A stretch of 64,000 nucleotides of DNA, taken from assembly GCA_001730085.1 (NCBI GenBank), contig MDLB01000108.1, forward strand, positions 25,295 to 89,294, read 5' to 3'. Below the pieces are notes generated by a model. That model did not search any database and was not told the origin of the DNA. It was given only the letters and a program-made list of their open reading frames with translations. Source of the DNA: PVC group bacterium (ex Bugula neritina AB1). Lineage in GTDB: Bacteria; GCA-001730085. Below are positions 1 through 9,676 of the stretch, piece after piece (position 1 is the first letter of the stretch; each line of letters opens with the position of its first letter). A program made the position numbers and the translations under genes.

Positions 1-2
1 AT

Positions 3-353
3 GAATATATTCATCCTGATTATTTTTTTGGATTTTTAAATCATGATAATGCTAGGGTGCAAAATTTAAAAGATTTTTTTCAACAAGAAGATTATCAAGA
101 TTTCTTGGGAAAAAAAATCAAAAAAATTGATATTTTTAAAAATATTCGGTTTGAAAAAGATGAAAGGTATAATAGTTACTTGGGGTGGGATGAAGATAGG
201 AAGTCGCCTGATGTTGCCAAAGAAGAAGTTGCTTACAGGGTTTATTTGAATGAAAAAACTTATCTCCTTGTTCTGAGGAATAGAGGGGAATGGAGAATTG
301 AAGAATTTAGTAGGATTAAGAATAAAGAAGAAGGCTGGATGTTTTCTAAGTGA
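3..353 (+). CDS. Hypothetical protein, C-terminal part (runs off left edge)
   Basis: This frame is open from the left edge of the window to a TGA at 351-353, so it is the C-terminal ~116 residues of a longer gene; a GTG at 57 is the first start-like codon but the frame continues upstream of it. The product is charged, rich in Lys, Glu and Phe, and has no membrane segment or signal that I can see. I do not recognise a family. It is followed by a 134-bp gap and then purF with its own ribosome binding site, so it is probably a separate unit. Confidence 0.55.
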   Translation, partial: EYIHPDYFFGFLNHDNARVQNLKDFFQQEDYQDFLGKKIKKIDIFKNIRFEKDERYNSYLGWDEDRKSPDVAKEEVAYRVYLNEKTYLLVLRNRGEWRIEEFSRIKNKEEGWMFSK

Positions 354-487
354 TTATTATGCCAGATTTTTTATGACGATATTTTTTTTGCTTTTTTCAC
401 TGTTAAAAAAGTTTTTTCTTGTTTTATGTTTTTTAAGTATAGAAATTTAGATTTATTTAAGATCTATTTTGGAGAAAGAAAAGTTTT

Positions 488-1861
488 ATGTGCGGAGTTT
501 TTGGAGTTCAAGGCAGTTTAGATGCCACAAAATATACATTTCTTGGTTTGTATGCTTTGCAGCACCGTGGAGAGGAGAGCGCAGGTATTGTCACTTTTAA
601 TCGTGAAAAAGCCAATATAGTTAAAGGTTGTGGACTGGTTGAAGAAGTTTTTAAAAAAGTTAACTTAGATGAGATTCAAGGGTCACTCGCTATGGGGCAT
701 GTCCGTTATTCGACAACAGGTTCCAGTAATGATATTAATGTCCAACCGTTTATGGTTAAGCATAGGGGAAAGACCCTTGCTGTTGTTCATAATGGGAATT
801 TGACGAATACGAGTTTTCTTAGTCAACAACTGGAATCTTCAGGTTCTATATTTCAAACGAGTATGGACTCCGAAATTTTGATTCACCTTTTAGCAAAGTC
901 TTCGGAAGATGATTTAGAAAATAAATTTGTTGAAGCCTTGGGACATGTTGAGGGAGCTTATTCTGCTCTTTTTATGGTTGATGATATTTTAGTGGGTGCT
1001 CGAGACCCTTATGGAGTTAGGCCACTATCGCTTGGAAAGAAAGATGGAGCTTATTTTTTCACAAGTGAAACGTGTGCATTTGACTTGGTTGGTGTCGAGT
1101 ATATTAGAGATATTGCGAGAGGTGAGATTGTCTTTATATATCCAGATGGTAAGATAGCTTCGAAACAGATGAAAAAAGCAAAGGCCTCTAGGTGCGTTTT
1201 TGAGCAGGTTTATTTTGCTAGACCAGATAGTCTTGTTTTTGGCCAAAGTATTTCTAAACAACGCAAAAGGTTGGGACATGTTTTGGCTGAAGAGAGTTTT
1301 GTGGATGCAGATATGGTATTAGCTGTTCCTGATTCGGGGAATTTTGCGGCTATGGGGTATGCCGAAAAATCAGGGATTCCTTTTGAAATGGGTATTGTTA
1401 GGAATCACTATATAGGGAGAACTTTTATAAAATCTTCACAATTAATAAGAGAGTTCTCTGTGAAAATTAAGCTTAACCCCATACGAGACTTGGTTGATGG
1501 AAAAAAGATAGTTTTAGTGGATGATTCTATTGTTAGGGGTACGACCAGTAAGCGAAGAGTTGAGGCTTTGAGAGAGTGTGGGGCGAAGGAGATTCATATG
1601 AGAGTAAGCTGTCCGCCTGTGGTTAGTCCTTGCTTTTATGGTATGGACTTTCCTTCCACAAAGGACTTGATTGGTGCTCAAAAGTCTGTTGAGGCTATTG
1701 GGGATCATATTGGCGTTGACTCTTTAAGTTATCTTAGTTTGCAGGGCATGAAAAATGCTTTAAATGGAGAAAAAGATGAATTTTGTGATGCTTGTTTTTC
1801 TAAGAGTTATCCTATAAAGGTTGACCAGTCAGCCAATAAGTATGTTATGGAGAATGCTTAA
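488..1861 (+). CDS. purF: Amidophosphoribosyltransferase
   Basis: PurF makes phosphoribosylamine from PRPP and glutamine, the first committed step of purine synthesis in the cytoplasm. The protein (457 aa) starts MCGVFGVQG, giving Cys2 as the N-terminal glutaminase nucleophile with no propeptide. The PRPP loop VLVDDSIVRGTTSKR lies near residues 340-355. Cysteines in RCVFE, SPCFYG and the C-terminal CDACFSKSYPI match the iron-sulfur class of PurF. A GGAG ribosome site precedes the ATG. It sits 3 bp ahead of rfbA, so the two may be co-transcribed although their pathways are unrelated. No other pur gene is in the window. Confidence 0.95.
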   Translation: MCGVFGVQGSLDATKYTFLGLYALQHRGEESAGIVTFNREKANIVKGCGLVEEVFKKVNLDEIQGSLAMGHVRYSTTGSSNDINVQPFMVKHRGKTLAVVHNGNLTNTSFLSQQLESSGSIFQTSMDSEILIHLLAKSSEDDLENKFVEALGHVEGAYSALFMVDDILVGARDPYGVRPLSLGKKDGAYFFTSETCAFDLVGVEYIRDIARGEIVFIYPDGKIASKQMKKAKASRCVFEQVYFARPDSLVFGQSISKQRKRLGHVLAEESFVDADMVLAVPDSGNFAAMGYAEKSGIPFEMGIVRNHYIGRTFIKSSQLIREFSVKIKLNPIRDLVDGKKIVLVDDSIVRGTTSKRRVEALRECGAKEIHMRVSCPPVVSPCFYGMDFPSTKDLIGAQKSVEAIGDHIGVDSLSYLSLQGMKNALNGEKDEFCDACFSKSYPIKVDQSANKYVMENA

Positions 1862-1864
1862 GCC

Positions 1865-2596
1865 ATGAAAGGTGTTATTTTGGCTGGAGGGTTAGGGACA
1901 AGACTGATGCCTCTTACAAAAGTCACGAATAAGCACTTGTTACCGATTTATGATAAACCCATGATCTATTATCCTCTAGAGCTTTTGGTTCAAGCTCAGA
2001 TTAAAGATATCATGATTGTTACAGGTGGTAATGAGGCTGGTGGATTTTTAAGGCTGCTGGGTAATGGTAAGAACTTTGGGGTAAAGCAGTTGCATTATGC
2101 TTATCAGGAGGGGGAAGGTGGCATCGCAGAGGCATTAGGCTTGGCAGAGGACTTTGTTGATGATGAACCTTTTGTGGTTGTTTTGGGTGATAATATTTTT
2201 GAAAAAAGTATACTTTCTATCGTTGAATCTTTCAAAAGTCAAAAAGTTGGAGCCAGGGTTGCTTTAAAAAAAGTTGAAGATCCTTCTCGCTTTGGGGTTC
2301 CATCTATCAAGGATGGTCGGATTTCCTGTATTGAAGAGAAGCCTGAGAATCCTAAAAGCTCTTATGCTGTAACGGGGTTGTATTTTTATCACCCAGATGT
2401 TTTTGATATTGTAAAGACGCTTAAGCCTTCTTCAAGAGGAGAGTTAGAAATATCTGATGTTAATAATCACTATGTCCATAAAGGGGAGATGCTTTTTGAT
2501 GAGATAGATGGTTGGTGGAGTGATGCAGGTACCATTACATCTCTTTATAGGACAAATCAGCTTGTTGCTTCTTTAAGGGAGAAAGAAAGTTTATGA
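1865..2596 (+). CDS. rfbA: Glucose-1-phosphate thymidylyltransferase
   Basis: RfbA (RmlA) joins dTTP and glucose-1-phosphate to form dTDP-glucose, the entry point to dTDP-rhamnose and dTDP-amino sugars. The start MKGVILAGGLGTRL is the nucleotide-binding signature GGxGTRL, and VLGDNIFE carries the metal-binding Asp. At 243 aa it is the short form that lacks the C-terminal extension of the ~290-aa enterobacterial RmlA, like the enzymes linked to S-layer or aminosugar clusters. Its TGA overlaps the rfbB start in ATGA, implying translational coupling. Confidence 0.93.
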   Translation: MKGVILAGGLGTRLMPLTKVTNKHLLPIYDKPMIYYPLELLVQAQIKDIMIVTGGNEAGGFLRLLGNGKNFGVKQLHYAYQEGEGGIAEALGLAEDFVDDEPFVVVLGDNIFEKSILSIVESFKSQKVGARVALKKVEDPSRFGVPSIKDGRISCIEEKPENPKSSYAVTGLYFYHPDVFDIVKTLKPSSRGELEISDVNNHYVHKGEMLFDEIDGWWSDAGTITSLYRTNQLVASLREKESL

Positions 2597-3546
2597 TTAA
2601 TGTTTTGATAACAGGAGGTGCGGGTTTTATAGGCTCTTGTTTTGCAAGAACAGCTGCTTTAGAAAAGGCTGATTGGAACTGTGTTGTTTTGGATAAATTG
2701 ACATATGCTGGATCGGAAACAAATTTGGAACCTGTAAGTGATAAGGTGACTTTTGTTAAAGGTGATATTGCAGATACAGATTTGTTGAATAGGTTGTTCC
2801 AAAAGTATGAGTTTAGAGTTGTTGTGAATTTTGCAGCAGAAACCCATGTTGATCGCTCGATCAAGAATCCGGAAGCTTTTATAACGAATGATATTATAGG
2901 GGCGTATCGATTGTTAGAGGTTTGTAAAAGTTATGATTTAGATCAATTTGTTCAAATAAGTACGGATGAGGTTTATGGTGAAGTATTAGAGGGGTTCTCG
3001 GTGGAGACGGATCCTCTTATGCCAAGAAACCCATATTCAGCGAGTAAGTGTGCCTCTGATAGATTGGCTTTTTCTTACTTTGCAACATATGATCTACCTG
3101 TTGTGATTTCGAGATGTTCAAATAATTATGGTCCTTACCAGCATCCAGAGAAACTTATCCCGTTATTTGTCACAAGGTTGATGGAGGGTAAGAAAGTTCC
3201 CCTCTATGGAGATGGCATGAATATCCGAGACTGGCTCTATGTGGAAGACCATGTTAGAGCTATTTTTTGTTTGATTGATAAGGCGGAAATAGGCGAAGTT
3301 TATAATATTAGTGCTAACGAAGAGCACGTGAATAAAGAAATTACTCATATGATCTTAGAAGAAATGTCCTTAGGGTTGGAAAGAATAGAGTATGTGGAAG
3401 ATAGAGTGGGGCATGACCGCAGATACTCTATGAATAGTCAAAAAATAAGAGATCTCGGTTGGAAGCCTCGCTACTCTTTTCAGGAATCGTTTTCTAAAAC
3501 TGTTCAGTGGTATAGGCAGAACGAGTCTTGGTGGAAGTCATTATAA
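2593..3546 (+). CDS. rfbB: dTDP-glucose 4,6-dehydratase
   Basis: RfbB (RmlB) converts dTDP-glucose to dTDP-4-keto-6-deoxyglucose using bound NAD. The extended short-chain dehydrogenase fold is shown by the Rossmann motif GGAGFIGS near residue 8, the STDEVYGE active-site strand around residue 122, and the YSASK catalytic Tyr/Lys pair around residue 147. Length (317 aa) is normal. It overlaps rfbA by 4 bp. The product can feed either rhamnose (rfbC, rfbD) or 3-amino sugars; the aminotransferase and acetyltransferase at 47.8-49.5 kb would be consumers in the second route (inference). Confidence 0.93.
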   Translation: MINVLITGGAGFIGSCFARTAALEKADWNCVVLDKLTYAGSETNLEPVSDKVTFVKGDIADTDLLNRLFQKYEFRVVVNFAAETHVDRSIKNPEAFITNDIIGAYRLLEVCKSYDLDQFVQISTDEVYGEVLEGFSVETDPLMPRNPYSASKCASDRLAFSYFATYDLPVVISRCSNNYGPYQHPEKLIPLFVTRLMEGKKVPLYGDGMNIRDWLYVEDHVRAIFCLIDKAEIGEVYNISANEEHVNKEITHMILEEMSLGLERIEYVEDRVGHDRRYSMNSQKIRDLGWKPRYSFQESFSKTVQWYRQNESWWKSL

Positions 3547-3664
3547 AGATTATTTTTTTTGAATCTAGATTTTGGCTTAAGACAGCCTGACTTTAGTAAA
3601 TTCTAGAGTGACTTTGATTAAAATTTCATGGTAATGTTAATTTTTTTATAAACTTAGAGGTCTA

Positions 3665-4537
3665 ATGAAAAAAAGAGTTTTAATTACAGGTGCCGGAGGT
3701 TTACTAGGTCGAGAACTTTCTCGTGCCTGGGAAAAAATATATTCTTTGACCACTTTGGATCGACAGAATCTTGATATTTGTGATTTTGAAGCTGTTTTAG
3801 AGCTTTTTAACAAGATAAGACCTGATGTTGTTGTGAATGCAGCTGCTTATACAAATGTTGAATTAGCAGAGAAAAATCCTGAGAGATGTTTCGAAGTTAA
3901 TGTTGAAGGTACGTATAATGTTGGAAGAGCATGTTCCTTGGTTAATGCTAGGATGTGTCACATAGGGACTGACTATATTTTTGATGGTAAAAGCCATAGC
4001 CCGTATATTGAGGAAGATAAGGCTTCTCCTTTAAATGTTTATGGAAAAAGTAAGTGGGACTCGGAGAGAGTTTTGGAAAAAATTTCTGCTAAATATTTGA
4101 TTGCTAGAGTTTCTTGGCTTTGTGGCATTTATGGTTCTAACTTTATTAAAACTTTGTTGAAAAAAGCATCGCAAGAAAAAAGTATTAAAGTTGTTAATGA
4201 TCAAATTGGCGTTCCTACATTCACGAAAGATGTTTCCGTCGCTTTGCAGGCATTGATAGATGCTGAGGAGGAGGGCGTTTATCATGTCACTTCTGGGGGA
4301 TCCTGCAGTTGGTATGAATTGGCACAGGAGCTAGTGAAGCAAGAGAGAATGGATACAGAGATACTTCCTTGTTCGAGTGGAGATTTTAAAAGTGATGTTT
4401 CTAGACCACCTTACTCTGTGCTAGATAGTTCGAAGCTGAAAAAAGTTTTAGGTAGAAATATTATGCCTTCTTGGCAAGAAGGTCTTCATGATATGCTTTT
4501 CTCTTTAAAAAATCAAACTGAGCCTGCTCAGAAATAA
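3665..4537 (+). CDS. rfbD: dTDP-4-dehydrorhamnose reductase
   Basis: RfbD (RmlD) performs the NAD(P)H-dependent last step of dTDP-L-rhamnose synthesis. Visible motifs are the nucleotide-binding GAGGLLGREL at the N-terminus and the YGKSK catalytic pair near residue 127; length (290 aa) is typical. A 118-bp non-coding gap separates it from rfbB. The 3,5-epimerase rfbC that normally acts between them is not in this gap or elsewhere in the window, so rhamnose synthesis needs an epimerase encoded elsewhere, or the pathway is incomplete. Confidence 0.9.
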   Translation: MKKRVLITGAGGLLGRELSRAWEKIYSLTTLDRQNLDICDFEAVLELFNKIRPDVVVNAAAYTNVELAEKNPERCFEVNVEGTYNVGRACSLVNARMCHIGTDYIFDGKSHSPYIEEDKASPLNVYGKSKWDSERVLEKISAKYLIARVSWLCGIYGSNFIKTLLKKASQEKSIKVVNDQIGVPTFTKDVSVALQALIDAEEEGVYHVTSGGSCSWYELAQELVKQERMDTEILPCSSGDFKSDVSRPPYSVLDSSKLKKVLGRNIMPSWQEGLHDMLFSLKNQTEPAQK

Positions 4538-4568
4538 GATTATTCAAAAAAATCAAAAGGTGTTTTTT

Positions 4569-6038
4569 GTGAAAATTTTGATGGTTTCTTCCGAATGTTA
4601 CCCTTATGCTAAAACTGGTGGAATGGCAGATGTTGTGGGTGACTTGGTTAAAAGTTTAACATCTATGGGGCACGAAGTGTCTGTTATTCTTCCTTTTTAT
4701 AGAGATGTTAAAAATTATTTAAATTTAGAAAATATTAACATAGATAAAATAAATATTTCTATTGATATGAAGACAGATAGTTTCCTTTTTGAGGGTTCTG
4801 TTTTGAAGTGGGAAGTCAATGGTTGTTGTTTTTATGCGATTCAGAACGATAGATTTTTCGATCGTGACTTTTTGTATGGAGATAGTGGTGGCGACTATTT
4901 CGATAACTCTAAGAGGTTTGCTTTTTTTTGTCAAGGAGTCGTTCGTTTTATTGATTCTTTCTCAGATTATTTTGATATTGTTCATTGTCACGATTGGCAG
5001 ACAGGTTTGGTTCCTGTTTGGTTGAAAAAGGGTATTGATACTTTGTGGGGAAAGCGGCGATCTGCTTTTTCTTGTCGCACATTATTGACCATTCATAATC
5101 TAGCCTATCAAGGTGTTTTTGATAGGCAAGAAATGAACTTTATTAACGAAAAAAAGCCTTTTTATGATTACTTGCAAATGAATGGCAAAGTTAACTTTTT
5201 AAAAGGAGGGCTTTTGGGGGCTGATTCTATTAGTACGGTGAGTCCTCAGTACGTTAAAGAGATTCAAGAAAAGGCTTTAGGTCATGGGCTGCACCGTATC
5301 ATGATCCTTAGATCGCAAAATTTGTGGGGTATACTTAATGGGATTGATATAGAGCATTGGGACTCACAGAAAGATATTTGGATCACTAAAAACTTCGATA
5401 AAGATAGTCTCTCGAATAAAGAAGAGAATAAAAACTGTTTATATGAAAAAATGAACTGGGAAAAGTCAGATGATCTTTTGTTGGGGATGGTTTGTAGGTT
5501 AGTTACGCATAAAGGCTTAGATCTTTTAGAGGAAGGTTTTGATAGACTTATGAGTCTTTCTATTCGCTTTATTTTAATTGGGACAGGAGATGCCTACTGG
5601 TGTGACTTTTTTAAAAGAATGGAGAAGAAGTATCATAATTTTCGATGCTTTTTGTCGTATGAGGATCGATTGGCACATCAACTTTATTCATCGATTGATG
5701 GTTTTCTTATGCCTTCCAAGTTTGAGCCTTGTGGGCTTACTCAGATGATAGCTATGAGATATGGTGCGATCCCTTTAGTGCATAAAATAGGGGGCTTGGC
5801 TAATACAGTTGAGCATTGGAGTGAAAAAGATCAAAGCTCTAAGGGGAAGGGTTTTGTTATGCAAAAATATGATGTTGAAGATCTTCTGATTAATATTGAA
5901 AACATGCTGCTGCTTTATCAAGATAAGAGGAAGTGGGAGGTGTTAGTGCGAAAAAATATGTCTTTAGATTTTTCATGGAAAAGTGCCGCTCAAAAATATT
6001 TGGCACTTTATCGCTATCTTGTTACAATAACCCCTTAG
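4569..6038 (+). CDS. glgA: Glycogen synthase (ADP-glucose type, GT5)
   Basis: GlgA extends alpha-1,4-glucan from ADP-glucose. The N-terminus MKILMVSSECYPYAKTGGM holds the KTGG substrate loop, here KTGGMADV instead of the common KTGGLADV. The second domain has the retaining-transferase signature PSKFEPCGLTQMIAMRYG near residues 382-399. I chose the GTG at 4569 because AAAAGG lies 8 bp upstream and because it begins exactly at the conserved MKIL; an earlier GTG at 4560 adds only three residues. The protein is 489 aa. No other glg gene is in view, so its partners lie elsewhere. Confidence 0.92.
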   Translation: MKILMVSSECYPYAKTGGMADVVGDLVKSLTSMGHEVSVILPFYRDVKNYLNLENINIDKINISIDMKTDSFLFEGSVLKWEVNGCCFYAIQNDRFFDRDFLYGDSGGDYFDNSKRFAFFCQGVVRFIDSFSDYFDIVHCHDWQTGLVPVWLKKGIDTLWGKRRSAFSCRTLLTIHNLAYQGVFDRQEMNFINEKKPFYDYLQMNGKVNFLKGGLLGADSISTVSPQYVKEIQEKALGHGLHRIMILRSQNLWGILNGIDIEHWDSQKDIWITKNFDKDSLSNKEENKNCLYEKMNWEKSDDLLLGMVCRLVTHKGLDLLEEGFDRLMSLSIRFILIGTGDAYWCDFFKRMEKKYHNFRCFLSYEDRLAHQLYSSIDGFLMPSKFEPCGLTQMIAMRYGAIPLVHKIGGLANTVEHWSEKDQSSKGKGFVMQKYDVEDLLINIENMLLLYQDKRKWEVLVRKNMSLDFSWKSAAQKYLALYRYLVTITP

Positions 6039-6308
6039 AAGAATTTTCTGTAGATATAATTTTTTAGTTGAAAAAGTTAAAAAAATAATGTTTCTTGTTG
6101 CGATGTTTTTTCGCTAAAAAATCAGATTATTAGAATGTGGGCCGACTGTAAAAGGGCTCATGCTTTTTTGATCTTTCTTTAAGGAGTATGGATTTTTCTT
6201 AAGATAAAAATATTGAAGGCCTGCGAATGATGAAGGGGGTGGGCTACTTCCTGATTATTTTGATTTTTAAGGAATATTCAAAGCATTGAATTGAAAGGGG
6301 GTATTTCT

Positions 6309-7601
6309 ATGTTTTTTTTGCGTTTTTTTTCTTTATTATGTGTGTGTTACTTTTTTGTTTTAGGTTTTTTTTCTTCAAGGGTGCTCGTTGCTAAAGAAGC
6401 TGATCTCGATTTGAGTCGGCTTTTGGTTCAGAAGGGTGTTTTGTCTTCTGAAGATTCAAACAGTGTTAAAAAAAATGTCTGGAGAAAAAAAAGCTACTCT
6501 TCGTGTAAGGAGAGTTTGTTGAATAGATGTCAAACCGTCTTGCCTTCTTGGGTTTCGGATCTTAAATGGGAGGGAGATTTTAATGTTATTTGCGATTCAT
6601 TGGATAGAGATACTACTCCTGTTGAAACCCCAAAAAGGAAGCGTTTAAGAGCTAGGGTTCGTTTTGGGTTTAAAACCGACCTAGATAGTAAAGTTGAGGC
6701 TGGGTTTAGAATGATAACAGGTAGTAAGGGCGCTCCTGTATCGACGAACTCAGATTTTTCAAGTATTTTTAATTCTCAAGAGATTTCGATAGATAGGGCG
6801 TATGCTAAATATACGCATAATGACTATCTCTCTTTGCTTTTTGGTAAGTTTTCTAATCCGTTCTTTTCAACGTCACTTATTTTTGATAAAGATTTAGCCT
6901 TTGATGGTTTAGCTGAAATGTTTAAATACAAAACAAATGATATTGATTGTTACCTTATAACAGGTCAGTTCCCTATAGATGCTAATGACTTACAAGAAGA
7001 TTCGGCTTGGTTGTATGCTGGTCAATGTGGAGCTATTTTTTCGCCACAAAAAGGAGTGAAAATGGAAGTAGCTTTGGCTAATTACCGGTACTCTAATATG
7101 TTTAGACGTCTTTCACTGGGGGATGCATTTGGAGGAATTGATCTTTCCGGTGCGAGTATGTTATCAGATTCGCGTTATCTGCATGATTATAATATTTATA
7201 ATGTGAACAGTCAGGTTGATTTATTTATGGCAGATGTTCCATTTACATTTTTGTGTGAATATGTCAAGAATGTCGGAACGATTGATTTGGATTCAAAAGA
7301 ATATGATACAGGTTATCAAGTAGGTGTTCATGTTGGAAAAGCAAGTCATCCTAAAACATTGGAAGCTTTTTTGTATTATAGAAAACTTGATCCGAATGCA
7401 GTTGTGGATGTTTTTACTGATGCTGACTTCGGAGGTGGTGGAACAAATTGTAAAGGTATAAAAACAGGATTGAAGTATCAGTTGAGTCAAAATGTTCAGT
7501 TTGGAATGACTTATGTGGATGCAGGACTCGTAACAAAAAAACCTAATGTGGAAACAGAAGATACCCAATCTTTTAGATTGGATATGAATGTGAAATTTTA
7601 A
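6309..7601 (+). CDS. Porin-like outer-membrane protein with signal peptide
   Basis: A 430-aa protein starting with a hydrophobic signal segment of about 25 residues (FFLRFFSLLCVCYFFVLG...) ending near VAKEA. The mature part has alternating aromatic and polar beta-strand stretches with phrases such as RVRFGFKTDLDSKVEAGFR, AYAKYTHNDYLSLLFGKF and a C-terminus ending DMNVKF with the terminal Phe usual for outer-membrane barrels. This resembles the 'putative porin' family (Porin_5-like) of PVC and Omnitrophota genomes. AAAGGGGG 8 bp before the ATG decides the start. Substrate is unknown; the barrel assignment is by composition and motif, not by a search. Confidence 0.7.
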   Translation: MFFLRFFSLLCVCYFFVLGFFSSRVLVAKEADLDLSRLLVQKGVLSSEDSNSVKKNVWRKKSYSSCKESLLNRCQTVLPSWVSDLKWEGDFNVICDSLDRDTTPVETPKRKRLRARVRFGFKTDLDSKVEAGFRMITGSKGAPVSTNSDFSSIFNSQEISIDRAYAKYTHNDYLSLLFGKFSNPFFSTSLIFDKDLAFDGLAEMFKYKTNDIDCYLITGQFPIDANDLQEDSAWLYAGQCGAIFSPQKGVKMEVALANYRYSNMFRRLSLGDAFGGIDLSGASMLSDSRYLHDYNIYNVNSQVDLFMADVPFTFLCEYVKNVGTIDLDSKEYDTGYQVGVHVGKASHPKTLEAFLYYRKLDPNAVVDVFTDADFGGGGTNCKGIKTGLKYQLSQNVQFGMTYVDAGLVTKKPNVETEDTQSFRLDMNVKF

Positions 7602-8112
7602 TAGTGCGCGTTACTTAAAGTCTTAACTATTGGGTTTATTTTTCAATACCTTTTTTTGTTTTTCGAGATCTTTAAAAAATATGTTTGACAAAAATATTTA
7701 CTTTTTGTATGATGTAACGTCTTTGGAGCTTCAGCAGAATGTTTTTATTTGCAGACTTTTTTTTATTATTTATATAAATAATAACAAAGTTCTTTGATTG
7801 GTTTTTTTTGTTGAAAAAAGTGAAGAATCCCTTGAATTAAGTGAGTTTTTCGATTTTTTACGGGAATTTTAAAGCTTTTTGAGCTCTTATTTTTTTTAGA
7901 TAAAGATTTTTGTAATTGATCAGTTTTTAAGATTTCTTTTCTTACTCTTTATAAAGGATATCTTTTTTGCTTGGTTAGTTCTTTTTTTTGATTTAATTTT
8001 TTAGATCAAAAATATCTTTCTGATTAAGATAAAAAATATTTTATATGTATTCTTTCTTTAAGATAACTGAGAAATTAAACTTGGTTGCTGAAAGAATATT
8101 TTTAAAATAGAT
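7602..8112 (+). other. Intergenic leader region before tRNA-Thr/tuf
   Basis: About 510 bp of very AT-rich DNA without a credible gene. It holds the near-consensus promoter at 7685-7713, described separately, and otherwise long T-tracts. The distance from that promoter to tRNA-Thr is about 400 bp, giving a long leader if that promoter serves the operon. I saw no clear riboswitch or conserved RNA fold. Confidence 0.5.
7685..7713 (+). promoter_or_regulatory. Sigma-70-type promoter upstream of tRNA-Thr/tuf/rplK operon
   Basis: A perfect -35 box TTGACA (7685-7690) is separated by exactly 17 bp from TATGAT (7708-7713), one base from consensus. It points toward tRNA-Thr and tuf. The match is far better than anything else in this gap, so it is the likely start of the tRNA-Thr-tuf-rpmG-tRNA-Trp-secE-nusG transcript. 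The transcription start is inferred, not seen. Confidence 0.6.
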
Positions 8113-8184
8113 GCCTGCGTAGCTCAGGGGCAGAGCACGTCATTGGTAATGACGAGGTCGCCGGTTCAATTCCGGCCGTAGGCT
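8113..8184 (+). tRNA. tRNA-Thr (GGT)
   Basis: A full cloverleaf can be drawn: acceptor arms GCCTGCG (8113-8119) and CGTAGGC (8177-8183), D arm GCTC...GAGC, anticodon stem CGTCA/TGACG with loop TTGGTAA giving anticodon GGT, and T arm CCGG TTCAATT CCGG. CCA is not encoded. It sits directly ahead of tuf, the usual place for tRNA-Thr in tufB-type operons. Confidence 0.95.
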
Positions 8185-8286
8185 TAATTGGTGATATTTT
8201 TGGCATTGTATTAGTTTTATTTTTACAATTATTTTTTTTAAAATACTTGTATTTTTTTAATGGTAAAAGTCTTTGGAGGAAGATTC

Positions 8287-9480
8287 ATGGCTAAAGAAAA
8301 ATTTGAGCGCAATAAACCACATGTTAATGTTGGAACAATAGGGCATGTGGATCATGGAAAAACAACACTAACGGCTGCTTTGACAACTGTTTTGGGTTCG
8401 CAGGGCTTAGCTGAGACGCGTTCATTTGACTCTATAGATAATGCTCCAGAAGAAAGAGAACGTGGTATAACGATTGCTACTGCTCACGTTGAATATGAGA
8501 GTGACTCTCGTCATTATGCTCACGTTGACTGTCCAGGGCACGCCGATTATGTGAAAAATATGATCACAGGGGCTGCTCAAATGGATGGAGCTATTCTTGT
8601 TGTTTCTGCTGCTGATGGTCCTATGCCTCAGACGAGAGAACATATCTTATTAGCTGGACAGGTTGGTGTTCCTTATATAGTTGTTTTTATGAATAAGGTT
8701 GACCAGGTTGATGATCCGGAACTTTTGGATTTGGTAGAATTAGAAATTAGAGAGCTTTTGAGTAAGTATAATTTCCCAGGTGATGATATTCCTGTTGTTC
8801 GTGGAAGTGCTTTGGGAGCTTTGAATGATCTTTCTAATCCTGAAGCAACAAAACCTATTACTGACTTAGTTGCAGCGATTGATGATTATGTGCCAACTCC
8901 AGTTAGAGATGTTGATAAGCCTTCTCTTGTTTCGATAGAGGATGTTTTCTCTATTAGTGGAAGAGGAACGGTTGCAACCGGACGTATTGAGCAGGGTATT
9001 GTTAAGGTTGGAGATTCGGTTGAGATCGTCGGTATTAGAGAAGAAATTCAAAAGACAACAGTTACTGGTGTTGAGATGTTTCGTAAAGAGATGGATCAAG
9101 GTGAGGCCGGTGATAATGTTGGATTGCTTTTAAGAGGTATAGAAAAAGATGATATTGAAAGAGGGCAGGTTATTGCTGCTCCTGGATCAATAACTCCTCA
9201 TACTAAATTTAAGGCAGAAGTTTATATATTGAAGAAAGAAGAAGGTGGAAGACATACTCCTTTTTTTAAAGGATATCGTCCTCAGTTTTATTTTAGAACC
9301 ACGGATATTACTGGACAGGTTATTTTGCCAGAAGGTGTTGAAATGGTTATGCCTGGAGATAATATTAGTATCGAAGTTCATATTATTAATCCCGTAGCAA
9401 TGGAAAAAGAATTACGCTTTGCTATTAGGGAAGGTGGAAGAACAGTTGGTGCTGGTGTTATTTCAGAAATTATCGAGTAG
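8287..9480 (+). CDS. tuf: Elongation factor Tu, copy 1
   Basis: EF-Tu brings aminoacyl-tRNA to the ribosome as a GTP complex. Motifs are G1 [16 protein letters not shown] and NKVD, followed by domains II and III; 397 aa is normal. GGAGGA 8 bp before the ATG at 8287 sets the start; an in-frame ATG-like start 27 bp earlier adds residues not found in EF-Tu. It differs from copy 2 (23697-24890) at only about 17 residues, mostly between residues 45 and 235, while the final third is identical in protein. It heads the rpmG-secE-nusG group as in many bacteria. Confidence 0.97.
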   Translation: MAKEKFERNKPHVNVGTIGHVDHGKTTLTAALTTVLGSQGLAETRSFDSIDNAPEERERGITIATAHVEYESDSRHYAHVDCPGHADYVKNMITGAAQMDGAILVVSAADGPMPQTREHILLAGQVGVPYIVVFMNKVDQVDDPELLDLVELEIRELLSKYNFPGDDIPVVRGSALGALNDLSNPEATKPITDLVAAIDDYVPTPVRDVDKPSLVSIEDVFSISGRGTVATGRIEQGIVKVGDSVEIVGIREEIQKTTVTGVEMFRKEMDQGEAGDNVGLLLRGIEKDDIERGQVIAAPGSITPHTKFKAEVYILKKEEGGRHTPFFKGYRPQFYFRTTDITGQVILPEGVEMVMPGDNISIEVHIINPVAMEKELRFAIREGGRTVGAGVISEIIE

Positions 9481-9486
9481 GAAATT

Positions 9487-9639
9487 ATGAGAGATATTAT
9501 TTTGCTTTTTTGCTCAGGGTGTAAGCGTCGGAATTATAGTACGACAAAAAATAAAAAAACGATTGTTGGAAAGTTTTCTATCCGCAAATATTGTTCTTTT
9601 TGTAATAAGCATATTGAGCATAAAGAGACCAGTCCTTAA
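9487..9639 (+). CDS. rpmG: Ribosomal protein bL33
   Basis: A 50-aa protein of the large subunit, too short for ordinary ORF calling. It reads MRDIILLFCSGCKRRNY with a CxxC pair at the N-terminus and a second pair in KYCSFCNKH near the C-terminus, which is the zinc-ribbon (C+) form of bL33. It lies 6 bp after tuf and just before tRNA-Trp and secE, the classic site for rpmG. Confidence 0.92.
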   Translation: MRDIILLFCSGCKRRNYSTTKNKKTIVGKFSIRKYCSFCNKHIEHKETSP

Positions 9640-9676
9640 AACTTGCTAAGATGCTTTTGTGTTTTCAGATTTTTTA

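Noticed and set aside
1025..1279. Minus-strand open frame inside purF
   Set aside because: It is fully inside a strongly conserved gene on the other strand, has no ribosome site and encodes no recognisable protein.
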